NCBI GenBank assembly: GCA_003008705.1 | Contig: PDUO01000038.1 | Coordinates: 310,001-374,000 of the forward strand | Length of the DNA: 64,000 nt | Source of the DNA: Pezicula radicicola | Lineage: Eukaryota; Ascomycota; Leotiomycetes; Helotiales; Dermateaceae | Reading direction: 5' to 3' | In this document: positions 23,364 to 35,014 of the stretch, piece by piece | How the letters are laid out: each line of letters opens with the position of its first letter | Numbering within the stretch: position 1 is the stretch's first letter | The notes under the pieces: generated by a model | Told to the model about the DNA's origin: nothing | Seen by the model: the letters and a program-made list of their open reading frames with translations, nothing else | The model's database searches: none | Position numbers and translations under genes: made by a program

Positions 23364-24578
23364 TTAACCACATACATCAACTATCACTCGCATAAACATA
23401 CGAATACAATCTAGATAATCAACAATGTCGACCTTTTCATCTGGTCTCGTGTTATATTTTCCACCCGGTCCACACACAATCCCTTCCATCCCAAGAACCT
23501 TAAAGAGATGGCCGCCATCGGTACCATAAAAGCAAGTTGGCGCGAGCACACCCGTAGGTTGGTCTTCACCGCTTACTCCTTTGTATGCCTTGTTAATTGA
23601 TTTAACAATCTTTGCCTCTTTTGAGACCTCAAAGCCTGGCATAGTTGGCTCGAAACGTTGACGCAAATCATATTTCAGACCAGGAAAACTCGTAATAACC
23701 TCTTCAATGACTTTTTTGATGTCTTTGATAACTGTTTCTTGCGTTTGTCCTGGAGCATATCGGGCACTTCCTGCCATTTTGCAAATATCGGCTACTTGAC
23801 TTGGCCGCCATTCCACAAGCTCTTTCCCAAGAGCTCCATGTATAACACCAACAAGACACCTATTACATTTCAAATGCTCGGCTGTCTTGGCCCCGGAAAA
23901 TGTCATTTTGTTGAGCTTCGGAATAAGCTCACATGCTGCCTCAATCGCATCCACTCCCTCTTCTTTAGCAGACATATGCCGCGTGATCCCGGTCAACTCG
24001 ATCTCGAATACCAGAGCTTCAGCATGCATTGTGATTGCTCTGATGTCGCTAGGCTCGCAATTAATGAAATAATCCGCATTCATTCTCCCTTGTTCAATGG
24101 CTGCCAAAGTCCCTACTCCTCCTTGAAGTTCTCCAACAACGTAAGTCATGACAACATCACCCCTCGGTGTCCAACCATAGGATTTCAAAGCTTCCACAGC
24201 ACAAAAGTATGCTGCACATCCTGCTTTCATGTTGCTGACACCGATTCCATATATGAAATTCTTGTCAATCTTCCCTTCCCAAGGATCGATGGTCCAGCCT
24301 TCAGAAACGGGATTGGTGTCCAAATGGCCATTGAAAAGTAACGTCTTTGCATCAGCTTCTTTTTTGATACTAGATCTCCCTGCCCAACGACCAATAGCAT
24401 TCTGTCGTTTTCTTTCTGCAAATGGAAAAACATCTGCTTCCAGCCCAATCTCTTTCATTTTCTCAGCCATATATCCCGTGATCTCGATCTCGCCATCTGT
24501 CTCCGAGTAGCTCTTAATCTGGATGAGTTTCGAAAGAAAGGACAGGCATTTTTTCTCGTCGATATCTGGTAACTGCAT
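23364..24578 (-). CDS. M20-family hydrolase (ArgE/DapE-like) with altered metal-site motifs
   Basis: An intronless 404-residue protein with the M20 architecture: a catalytic domain interrupted by a dimerisation domain (about residues 182-295), normal in length. M20 enzymes cleave acyl or peptide bonds of N-acyl amino acids, such as acetylornithine, succinyl-diaminopimelate or carnosine. The first ligand motif GHLDT is intact (His85, Asp87). However, the bridging Asp expected in the D-M-K-G motif is Asn116 in VSNMKAG, the usual Glu-Glu pair is Gly149-Glu150 in VVGELQGG, and the C-terminal ligand His is not evident in GPGGKYNTRPDE, where Asn376 sits. The reading frame is otherwise clean, so this looks like a divergent subfamily rather than a pseudogene. 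It is transcribed with the M28 gene and divergent to a Dal5-type permease, suggesting use of an imported amino-acid conjugate (inference). Confidence 0.85.
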   Translation of the reverse strand: MQLPDIDEKKCLSFLSKLIQIKSYSETDGEIEITGYMAEKMKEIGLEADVFPFAERKRQNAIGRWAGRSSIKKEADAKTLLFNGHLDTNPVSEGWTIDPWEGKIDKNFIYGIGVSNMKAGCAAYFCAVEALKSYGWTPRGDVVMTYVVGELQGGVGTLAAIEQGRMNADYFINCEPSDIRAITMHAEALVFEIELTGITRHMSAKEEGVDAIEAACELIPKLNKMTFSGAKTAEHLKCNRCLVGVIHGALGKELVEWRPSQVADICKMAGSARYAPGQTQETVIKDIKKVIEEVITSFPGLKYDLRQRFEPTMPGFEVSKEAKIVKSINKAYKGVSGEDQPTGVLAPTCFYGTDGGHLFKVLGMEGIVCGPGGKYNTRPDEKVDIVDYLDCIRMFMRVIVDVCG

Positions 24579-25236
24579 ATTGTATCACCGTTGCTGGCGA
24601 TTCTTACAGGATGTTTCGAAAATTCTAATATCAGACACTAGGTGGCCAACTAACGATATATTCAAGAAAGCCGATTGAGGGGTTCGAGGTGGAAGCAAAA
24701 CACATACGGTGGAATCAGGAGGTGAGATATACCGTATCTAAGCAGCCCACTTTCGTTACGTCCCACAATTGAATTTCCAGGCTATAATAAACACGTGACA
24801 TACCCCCCTTTCACTAATCGCTTAACCCGCCTCGCAAGGCTTGGCAACAGGAAGTGCGAAAGTACATACTTTACAACGCTCCATTTTGAAATACGAACTT
24901 AATGTCGTTAAATCTATGATTCTATTTTGAGGGCAGTGTAACAGTACATTCGCCGCATAATGCAGTACACAATCCCCAGTACCTGCTACGCCGCGGGAAC
25001 CCTTGATAGGATGACATGGTATTTCGTATATCCCATTCTTGATATCTACGATCGGCGAAAAGCCGCGGCAGCGATGTACCTATCTATTGTTTTCCTTAGC
25101 GCAATATAAGCTCACTAATTTTGTTGTCGGTATAAGCCAAGAACTAATTCGGCGTTATATGAACTCGTCATCTACCTTTTCTGCGCCTAAAAGAAACGGT
25201 TTTCTCAAGTGTCACTAAGAAACCACTTCCTCCAGA
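24579..25236. promoter_or_regulatory. Divergent promoter region, M20 hydrolase / MFS permease
   Basis: A 658-bp space between head-to-head genes. It is likely to hold both promoters and to allow co-regulation. I do not see a specific repeated operator; an ACACGTGAC E-box-like sequence lies near 24791-24799. Confidence 0.4.
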
Positions 25237-26889
25237 ATGCCAGACGATATAGAGCTTGCTCAGCCTGTGACCTCTGCTATCGATGAAACAATTCTCAAAA
25301 GTGGTACGGCAGATGAAGGCTACGAATTATTCGAAGAAGGCGCTTCGGCACCAGAATTATCTGCGGAAGCAAACGATGCTCTACGTAGAAAACTAGATCT
25401 TCACCTGCTTCCACTGATGTGTATACTCTACGGTCTCAATTATGTCGATAAAGTCGCAATGGGCTACGCGGTTCTCTTTGACTTTCGTTCGGATCTTAGT
25501 TTAAAAGGAACTGAATACTCCTGGGCCAGTAGCATGTTTTACTTCGGTATGTTTTGCACTTTTTCTGGAGCGCTTGTTCTTTTCAAATACCAAATAGCTA
25601 ATACACTGTACAATTCCAGGTTATTTGGCTGCTCAGTATCCGGCCAACTATTGCTTGCAAAAATACCAGCCGAAGAAGATTCTGAGTTGTGCAGTGATTG
25701 TTTGGGGAATTCTGATGCTTGCGTAAGTGTTCTCGAGAATTATCAACATTCAAAACACTGACCGGAAAATAGACATCTTGGTCTCAGAAATTTTGGTGGG
25801 TTAATGGCCGTTCGATTTCTGCTCGGTGTTTCCGAGTCAGTCGTTTCACCCGGTTTTGTCTTGTACACATCTATGTTCTACACGCGTCGTGAGCAAGTTC
25901 TTCGTACCATGCTCTGGGCTGCTATGCAGGGGACATTTTCAATTCTCTCCTCGTTACTCTCCTTTGGTCTCGGTCATATTACCAATACAGCTCTCAAACC
26001 CTGGATGTACATTTTCGTAGTTCTTGGTCTCCTGTCAATCCTCACAGGTCTTGGATGGCTATATTTTATGCCCGAAACACCAAACAAAGCGACATTTCTT
26101 ACCCATGAAGAACGAGTCATTGCTGTGCAGCGGGTTGCAGAAAATATGATGGGCGTTAAAGGCTACGAGTGGAAGTACTACCAAATGTGGCATGCTATAA
26201 AGGATATCAAGACATGGCTTCTTCTTGCTTTCGTCCTGTTCACTCAACTTCCGAATGGTGGACTCAGTAGTTTTGGCTCGCTTGTGATCTCGGGTTTTGG
26301 TTTCAATTCCTTCAAGACACTACTTATCGGCTTGCCTTCTTCGGTTGTTAGTGCGGGCAGTATGGTCGTATGGGGCTACTTCTCGATTACCTACGGCAAC
26401 TTGCGCACTTGGGGCATGATAATTCCACTTCTTCCAGCCATTGCTGGTATTGGAGCTGTGTATGGGACAAGCGGAACTGATGCCAACAAATATGGAAGAG
26501 TGGTCGCTTACTGGTTAATCAACTCTTACGCCGTAACTTGGCCTTTCTGTTTGACCATTATTGGGCAAAATGTCTCCGGTCATACCAAGAGAGCCTTCAC
26601 AAACACAATGCTCTTCATCATCTTCGCTGCCGGTAACATTGCTGGGCCATTTTTCTTTCGCACTCAAGATGCTCCGAAATATGTTCTGGCAATCACTATT
26701 ATTCTTGTTTGCTTTTGTGTAGCACTATGTTGTGCTGTGGCGTTGAGGTGGGTCATGAAGGCAGAGAATGCACGTCGGGATCGCTTGTTTGGAGCATCGC
26801 AAACAATCGAGGAGAAGAGAGAAGGAATGAGGGTAGGTATGCACGATAAGACGGATTTGGAGAATGTGGACTTTAGGTACATTTTGTAA
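25237..26889 (+). CDS. MFS permease, Dal5/allantoate (ACS) family
   Basis: Three exons (25237-25546, 25620-25722, 25773-26889) with introns of 73 and 50 nt join to 509 residues. The product is a 12-TM plasma-membrane permease of the anion:cation symporter family. It shows an acidic N-terminus, DLHLLPLMCILYGLNYVDKV in TM1, SSMFYFGYLAAQYPANY across the first splice site, AVRFLLGVSESVVSPGFVLY in TM4, FMPETPNKATFLTHEERVIA before the central loop, TQLPNGGLSSFGSLVISGFG in TM7, NVSGHTKRAFTNTM in TM11 and the tail DFRYIL. All landmarks are intact. The family transports allantoate, ureidosuccinate, dipeptides or vitamins. Head-to-head placement with the M20 gene suggests it imports the substrate of the adjacent hydrolases, but this is inference. 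It is a different paralogue from the permease at 7844-9712. Confidence 0.9.
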
Positions 26890-26932
26890 GGAGTAACTCA
26901 AACAACACCCACCCCTCGCGCGCCTAGCAAGA

Positions 26933-26965
26933 CTTCTTCTCCGTCGTACCTCCTTCTAAGAAGCA
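26933..26965 (+). repeat. 33-bp perfect direct repeat, copy 1
   Basis: Identical to 27130-27162: CTTCTTCTCCGTCGTACCTC continuing through CTTCTAAGAAGCA. It lies just after the permease stop codon, in the short space between convergent 3' ends. The inner CTTCTAAGAAG is itself palindromic. Confidence 0.8.
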
Positions 26966-27129
26966 AACAAAATACTAGATTGCTTATGCCTAAGGCAAGA
27001 TTTCCTGAATTTCGATATAAAATAGCCTTGATTATTTATCCTAAATAGGAAAGAAAACCAAGATTAAGTTAAGTTTTACACTAAGAAAGTCCCGTCTATT
27101 CTCTAGCAACCTTTCCCCCCGGGATAACT

Positions 27130-27162
27130 CTTCTTCTCCGTCGTACCTCCTTCTAAGAAGCA
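27130..27162 (+). repeat. 33-bp perfect direct repeat, copy 2
   Basis: Second copy of 26933-26965, 197 bp away and just downstream of the PKS stop codon. It may be a local duplication or a shared 3'-end element; the sequence alone does not tell which. Confidence 0.8.
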
Positions 27163-27175
27163 TAAGCTAGATCTA

Positions 27176-30100
27176 TTAAACACTCAAGTCTGTAGGAAAC
27201 CCTGAAATAACACGAATAGTACGCGCCTCGGGCTCTTCACCATCGGTCCAGTCCACTGCGCTAAACCCAGCACTGAGCATGTCTTTCTTCCAGAGCGACT
27301 CATGCGTCACGGCGTGCTCGCGACCGTCGTTAAATAGCCACCATCCCTCGAATAATCCCACTGCAATGTCCAACCAGAACATGTTTTGGGTAATCTCGAC
27401 TAGGGTCAAGACGCCATCGTCGCGGAGCAGCTTGCGCAGCGACGTGAGAGATACGGTCAAGTTCCTTGTCGCGTGGATGCAATTTGTTAAGATGATGATG
27501 TGGAAGGAGCCAACCCACGATGCCTGTGGCTCTTTCTCGATATCTAGCGTTGCGAATTCCATCTCGGGGCAATCCTTAAATATGCGCTTGGCGGCTGCGA
27601 CCAGCGATGCAGACAAGTCTGTGAAGACATACTCAAAGGCGATGCCCAACTTCTGCAAGTGACGGACAATGTACTTGGTTGTACCACCTGTGCCGGCACC
27701 GACTTCAAGAATGCGAAATTTGTCGGGCTTGTCTGGATTCGCCATGGCCTTCTCGAGGAACTCGCCTAGGGCTAGCGTGCTGGAGCGCACGAGGGGCCAA
27801 TTTTCGTAGAGGTCGTCAAGTGTCTTCTTGTTCTCCTTGTTGCCAAAGACGATCTGAAGACCATCCTTCTCGCCAGTCAAACACTCTGCGAGCTGTGAAC
27901 CAACAGCTTGGACGATTTTATGTACGCTGGCATGGAGCGGGAACGCTGGAATGATCTCCTTGTAGATGGTCGAGGCGGGTGTAGGGTCGGCGGGCTTTGT
28001 TGTGTGGATAAATTGGTCTTGGTCGTTGACGGTGACAAGCCCAGCATCTTCGAGCACACGGTAAAGCTGGCGCACAAGTTGCTTGTGTTGAGCCAAGTGA
28101 GGGATCATGGGGGCGGTATCTCCAGCTTTAAGGGCAGTCATGTCGCAGCGTAACTTGGTAAATGCCTCGACGACATAGGCGAGCACGAGAGCGGCTTGGC
28201 GAGGGTAGCACTTCTCCCAGAATTCGACAGCTTTGGTCTCGACGGCAGCCCTCTCATAGGCATCTTTGCAGCCCGCAAAAATCTTTTGGGCCCGCTGCAA
28301 AGACGGCCTCGAATCTGTACCAAGAGTAGTAGTTGTTACGCTACGAATAGCAGCGCCATTTCCTTTTGTTTCGGCCAAAGCAGTGGTTTCACTAGTGACA
28401 TCTGCACCACTGACTCCCAGAGCTGAATCGACATACTCAAAAACAGCCTTGACGTTGGGGAAGAACAAGAATGTGTTGAGGTCAATCTCGAGGCCCAACG
28501 CGGCTTGCATCTCATTCAATACCTCCGTAACCAAGAGAGAGTCAATACCAAGTTCTTCAAGCGTCAAGTCGGGAGTGATTTCATCTAGTGGAACATCTGT
28601 AACGTTGTGCAAGACCTCCCAAAATTTGGATGCTCTACTAGATCCTGCCGAAGCTCCAGCGACTGCAACCTGTTTAGGAGCGGCTATGGGAGCAGCTCCT
28701 GCAGGGGCCGGTGTAGGATTAGCTCCAGGTCCGCCAGAATTAACACTGCGGAGAGATCGCTGCAAGACCGAGACAGATGTCCGTGTAAATACGAATCCGA
28801 TGAATGCAATCACGACTTTTTGTGATTTCTTGTCAAAGATGTATACATCGCTGACAGTGCGCTCTTCAGTGTCTTCAGTCAAAAGCGAGTATGCAATCCA
28901 TTCTTTGGCAGTGATGTCGAACGTACCACCGGTGACGATACTGGTGATACCCTGGCAGAGCAGAACATCTTTTCCACTGGGGTGTGCGAACCAGTTGACG
29001 AGAACACCAGCGAATTGCATCATGCCGTCAATGGTCGGAGTGTCATATAGGGCTTCGCTGGGGGACAGCTTGGGATCCAACTCTGCCGCGACCTTTCCTG
29101 CCGCTTCATGACCCTGATACGAGATGCTCTTGATCCCGTGGTACATCTCATCGAAGAAAATGAGTTTCTGAAGGGCTTGGTAAACATGTTTACCTCGCAT
29201 ACTTTCTGCGTCCTCGTTTCTCATGAGGGAGAGACACCTCTTGTACCCGATCATAGCACTCCATCGCATGATCGTATCAGCTAGCACAGGATCGTCCCGT
29301 CTATCAAGACCTACTTTGCCGATGACATGAATCTGAACGTCACCATCACCTTGCTTCAGCTTACTGGAATATTCGAAATCCTAGGAGTCAACGCCTGGGC
29401 TAACACGTGTGAGCTTGATGTAGATGTTCTTCTTTGAGTCGAGACCAATGGGTGCACCTTTCATTTGCATGGAGCTCATGTTGATAACATGTGTGTCGAA
29501 ACTTGCACCCTCAGTCAAGAAAATTGCGGCGCGAGAAAGCAGCTCAACGTAAAGCGATGCAGGCGCAAGTGCTTGGTTGGATGCAATGTGACCGTTCAAC
29601 AGATACATATAGCGCTCATTCTCGGGGTCGATGAGGAAAATGGCCTCCATCTTGCTCGAATCTGTAAATTCCAAGAAGGAGATGAAATCGTGTGTGACTT
29701 TGGTCGGGGCTGCAGAGGCAGTTTCTGCGACGGGCTCTGGTGCAACTTGGTCGATGAAGGGGAGCCAGTGCTTAGTCTTCTCGAATTGGTATGGAGGAAG
29801 GCTCTTGTACTCGAAATGGCTACGCTCAGTTCGATGATATGGCCAGAATTGGACTGGGATGCTGGCCTTCCATAGCTCAACGACAGTCTCTGCCACGGAT
29901 GAAATAGCGTTGGGTCCGTTCCAGAAGGACGGGCAGTACAACTGCTGCTGACCTTCACCGTTGAGGCAGTTCTTGACCAGGGACATGACAGAAGATCCTT
30001 GGCCTGATTCCACCCAGACACAAGACGGGAACTTCTGGGCAACTCTTTGAACAGCCGAGGAGAAGTAGACGGGGTTTCGCGTGTGGTGTGAAATCAACCA

Positions 30101-33100
30101 AGCGCCTGGTTCTTGATCCACATGCTCTTTCGTTGCCAACTCAATGGAAATTGTCGGCTTGTTCCATTGCACGATCTTCGCAAGATTCTCGAGTGCCGGC
30201 AGTATATCTTCAGTCAAGGCGGAATGAAAGCCATGTGTGACTCTCAGTCGCTTAACACGGACAGACTTTTGAAGTCCGTCATCGTTACTGATGTGACTTT
30301 CGAGAGAGCTTACAGCCTTAGCTGTACCTACAACGACGTGGTTTGTTGGGTGATTGAAGCAGGCAATTTCTAACCTGTCGGAGGGTGATTTGGAGTTGAT
30401 GCTATCGAGCATGTTCTTGACAGTCACTGAATCCGATTGAATGGAAATCATGGATCCCCGCTCCTCACCCCAAGAACTGTCAATCAGCTCTGCTCGGCCA
30501 ACCACAAGTCTCATAGCATCGTGAAGAGACAAAGTGCCAGAAATACACAATGCCGTTAATTGACCAAAACTATGTCCCACGATGGAGCTGACACGCAATC
30601 CACTGTCAATCCAAGCCATAGCAGATGCATACTGGGCTGCGAAGAGCGTGGCATGGAGCTTTGGTAAGTGCTGAATGCTTTCCCGTTCATAGATGGCTGG
30701 ATATAGGCTTCCGTGCCCAAGCAGTTGTAATTGGTAATCGCATTCATCCAGATGAAATCGTAACAGTGCAGACTGTTCCACGGCCTCCTTGGAAAGACCA
30801 ATGAAATCATTCTCCTGCCCACCGAAGACCATGATAACTGGGCGTGGGCTGGAGCTGGCATCTTTTGATGGCACTTCAGAACCCGCAACAAGATTCTTGA
30901 GCAAATTCTCGAGGTCGTTCAGATCTATGACGGTTTTTGCAAACGAATAGGCCAACGCATGGTTGCTTCTGTCTGTCAAGTTGAAAAGAATGTCGGAAAG
31001 GAGGTGGGCAGAATTGGCAGAAGATGATCGCTGGACTTCTACGTACGTCAAAAGCTTCCTATCATACGCAATCAAGCTGGCCTCTGATGCAGCCGACAAG
31101 AAGAAAGGTTGTTTTGCTGTAATGGTTGGCCGCTTTTCAAGCGTCGTGGATGAGACTGGCGTGGCCTCACGGATGGCAAGTACAGCATTACTTCCAGCTG
31201 CACCGTAACTGTTGATGCAAGCAAGCTTTGAAGATGCCTCCCAGGGCTTGGATGTTTTCGCAATAGCCATCATGTCTGGCTCAAGTGCGGGTATTTTGGG
31301 ATTGAGACTGTTATAGCTTGCCTGCCCAAGTATGGTGTTATGTTGCATCATAAGAAGGACCTTGATAAGCCCAGCTACACCAGCCGATGCCTCTGTATGG
31401 CCAATGTTGCCCTTGACGGATCCAAAGTGGAGCAAATCTTTACGATGAGGACCTCCAAAGGCATCACGGATACTTTGGCATTCGATTGGGTCACCTACTT
31501 GCGTTCCTAGAAATCTTTCGTTATCAATCTGATCACTCCGCAATTGCAAATGGAAAAGCATTACCAGTGCCGTGAGCTTCAACATAGGTCACGCTAGATG
31601 AAGAAGCATTGGCCATATCAAGTACCTTATTGTAAACCGTTGTCTGCGATGAAGAGCAGGGAACAGTGATATGAGCATCATTGTCATTCTGATTGACAGC
31701 AGATCCAACAATCACACCCAAGATATGATCGCCCTCCTCAATAGCGGTCGCAAGAGGTTTGAGCACGACAGCTGCGACCCCTTCTCCACGACAGTAGCCG
31801 TCGGCCGACACATCAAATGGCTTACAAGCACCCGATGGGCTTAGGAACCCGGCGGCAGCCAGGTTCTGGTAATAGGCGTTCGGGGGATGGCAAGCGACGT
31901 TATCATAGTAGTTGTTAGCAACAGCGCCGATATAACAACCATAGTCATTTGGGTGGTTCGCGCCACCTAGTCCGAAGTGGCCAGCGGACTCCAAGGCTTC
32001 GTATACAACTTCGAGCAGAATTCTTTTTTCTGGATCCCATGAGACTGCTTCACGGGAAGATTTCTTGAAGAAAACGGTGATCAAAGCTATCAGGGTCGTC
32101 GATGAAATTGCCCCAGAACTTGGTGTTCGCATGATCTGCCAGACGATGGTTGTTTAGGTTCAATCGATCTGACGGCGGTTCTCGAACCATTGATACGCCG
32201 GACTCCAGAAGATCCCAGAACTTATCGACGTCGGCTGCGCCTGGGAAACGACACGCCATGCCAACAACTGCAACTGAGTGTGGAGGATATTTAGCTGCTA
32301 GATTCCCATTAATGCCATTTTGCTGGGCAACTTCATGAATACCATTGACGCTGTTTATGGTACCGTTCCGCTGAGAGAGACTAAGACGCAAGATGCCTTC
32401 TTCGAATGCAAATGTAGTGACTCTTGGATGGTCCGTGGGAGAAGCATCGAAAGTCTTCTGCACAGTCGTGAACCAGTTGGCCGTGCGGAGCAGAATGCCC
32501 TCAATTGCAATATCAGTGACTGAGACGTCTCCAGTGATGAGTTCCCCGGTGGTGTTCGTTCGAAGTAGGGCTTGAAGTTGTGAAGCAAACGGGTATTGAA
32601 GACCTTGGATGGATTTCGAGAATTCCTTCAGGCGTAGAGCCGCAGTAGCATGGTCGACAGCAGAATGAAAACGGCCATTAAGAACGACCGTCTTAACACG
32701 AAGTCCAGCCTCTCTGAGTACCTCAGTCAACTGTTTCTCGTCACTGCCTTGGGCGGTAATCGTAACGCAGGTGATGTCAGTGATTGACGAGATGTAGGCC
32801 TCTATAAGTGTAAGCAGTTTGATTCAAATAAAGGGGTATGTTGAAGTTCTGACATGTTTATAGCTGCTCAGAAGGCCCTCAATCTGAGCTTTGGAAAATT
32901 GACCTTGTCTCCATCTAACAGACAGACCACAGATCGGGCTCGACGGCTCAACATACAAAGTGTTTCGGTCAATATAGGCACCAATGCACATGGCCAGGCG
33001 CAAGCTAGTGGCAGTATGTTTGGCCAGCTGTTCCTCATTTCCAGAAAAGTCAATCGCAGCAGCGGTAAGGAAGCCTGTGCAGAAGCCTTGAGCGCCGTAC

Positions 33101-33483
33101 TGTTGCAGCGATTGAATTGTCTGGCTGAAATCTGGTCTGGTGTTATGCTTGGTCAGGTGCTGAAGAAAGAGGGCTATCTGAAGGATGACGGCGAAAGGTA
33201 CAGAAGCAACATTGAGAAGAGCATCAACAGGTAGAGATAAAAGTCCTGAATCTAACCATTGCAATAGGGAATCGATAGATGCAGCGGCGGGGACCTGTTT
33301 CAACGTATTGTCAAAAGCAACCAACTGCTGAAAAACGTTGGGTAGATCTTTCAGAGTGGCGGTTAGAGATTTGCAGAGACTCTTGTGGCTCAGCAAGACT
33401 TGACGGAGTTGATCCAGTTCTTGTGAAGGGGGAAGACAAGCCTGAGGTCCGCAGAGGAACAACTCTGTCGTTGAGATCGCCAT
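27176..33483 (-). pseudogene. Non-reducing polyketide synthase (SAT-KS-AT-PT-ACP-CMeT), inactivated
   Basis: Domains in order on the minus strand: SAT starter-unit transacylase (33483 to about 32550, active cysteine in GFCTGFL), KS (about 32460-31200), AT (about 30850-29900, nucleophile in GHSFGQ), product template (about 29650-28760, start NGHIASNQALAPASLY), one ACP (phosphopantetheine serine in ELGIDSLLV, about 28620-28420) and a C-methyltransferase ending at the stop (SAM motif LEVGAGTGGTTKY). No thioesterase or reductase follows. Two GT-AG introns, 32853-32800 and 31564-31507, are well supported. Three lesions break it. One extra base in the A-run 32071-32074 shifts the KS frame after SFDHRF. 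Near 31873 the KS jumps from CHPPNA to YYQNLA, losing about 60 residues including the catalytic Cys (TACSSS motif). TAG at 29383-29381 interrupts PT in VDS*DFEYSS, where family members have Trp. Repaired length would be about 2,065 residues. An intact ancestor would have made a methylated aromatic polyketide released in trans. Confidence 0.9.
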
Positions 33484-35014
33484 TGTATGTAGTGTTAAGA
33501 AGAATAGTAAAATGTAAATGTTGAAATTACTTGGGAAGACAGCATTGGAACTTCACTCTTTATATAGTCATTTGGAGTCCTAGCTCGTTTTTCTCACACA
33601 GTAGAAGGAATGCAACACCTCGATCCAGTTTCATCATCTAACTTGATATCTTTGATAACACTCAAAGTATTAGTTAGCAGACTTACAATGCTCAGACGGA
33701 AGTGGGTAGCGTTTACGCAGGTAAAGCTAGGTATGTATTGGTTGAAAAATACGCCCAATATATGTTTTTGTAAGATTACATGCCCCTCAAACAATCCTAC
33801 ATTATACGCACATTTATGCATACTAGAATACTTGGCAACGCTGCCTTATTCTTGCAAAAAGGCAAGGCCTTGATATTTGCTCTATTTACTAGAAATAGAG
33901 AGAATTCCTAACACGTGTACTGAGTTCGTTTCTTTTTTAAATTATAGGTAGGCATTAACCCCCCCCCCCTCCCCACTTTACTCTATAGATAGAACTTTAC
34001 CTTAGTTAAGGAAAATAATTGATGTTTTTTGATTTAGTATTTTCAGCCTTTTTTCTTCTTCTAATATTATTAAGAGAGAAGGAGAGAGAGGGAGTTTGTA
34101 TTCTATTGTGTTATGTTATGTAACTTATTTGCTTGTTAGATATTATACCTCTCTAAGGTATATACCAGCTCCCCTTGTTAAAGATAAGATATTATTGATT
34201 TAACAAAGGAATATCTATATCTATATTTTGTTCCTTTGACTACTAGCATCGGTTAACTTTTAGCGTAATATAACAGGGGTAAGCGAACTAGTTAGAGATG
34301 TAAATTTTATTAATTTGATAATATATATATTTAATTCTCTATATTTTTATAAGACTATTACAAATAAAATAATATCTTCTATATATATATCTTATATTTA
34401 TTATAAAGTAGTAATATAACTTTTTCTAACTTTATTTTCTAACTAAGTTATTATTAAGAAAATAGGTATCTAAGAGAGAATTTAAGACTACAAGTAGAAT
34501 GTACTTATTATTAATTCTATTTAATTTTTCACTATATAAAAACCCTCAAAGCAGCGGTTGAAATATCTATGCACTTATGGGCTAACTAGCCTAACCCCTG
34601 CTACGGGCGGATTTTTCTAAAGTAGCATCGAACAGAAATGGACAGTATGATAAGTTAGTGCTTACTTATGCCCGGTATTGACCGTAGAAGTACAAGTTGT
34701 TATTGGCTATTTTAGTCGTTCACACCCTAAACAGTACTCACAGAGGTTGCAACGTAAGATTACAATGGCGCAATAGTGCTTAATCCATGTACCTTCGTAC
34801 CTCCTCTGTAGAGCTGACATCCGTAAACCCTTGTCTTCTCTTGACAGCTAGCTAGGTAGGTGAGCTACGGCTGCAACGCTTGACAAGCGCCACAGCCTTA
34901 TATTAATGACCAAGAACGTATAGCTTTTCGCCTCTTCTTGTATTCTATGGTAAAAAAATTCACTCTCAATCTCTACCAAGCCAAATAAGCAACTAAGCAA
35001 ATAAGGACCTAAGC
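33484..35014. other. Intergenic stretch upstream of the PKS
   Basis: Contains the PKS promoter (TATATAG about 80 bp upstream of its start), a poly-C run at 33960-33971, a purine-rich GAGAGAAGGAGAGAG run near 34075-34092 and a strongly AT-rich tract at 34300-34450 that could be decayed repeat DNA. No gene is supported. Confidence 0.45.

Noticed and set aside
28266..29111. Plus-strand 281-residue frame opposite the PKS
   Set aside because: It is antisense to the PT-ACP region, which carries clear domain motifs on the minus strand. The plus-strand product has none.
29372..29400. A mini-intron hiding the PKS PT-domain stop
   Set aside because: A GTGTTAG...CCTAG segment of 29 nt could be drawn around the TAG, but it is too short, leaves the wrong phase and would delete conserved residues before the stop.
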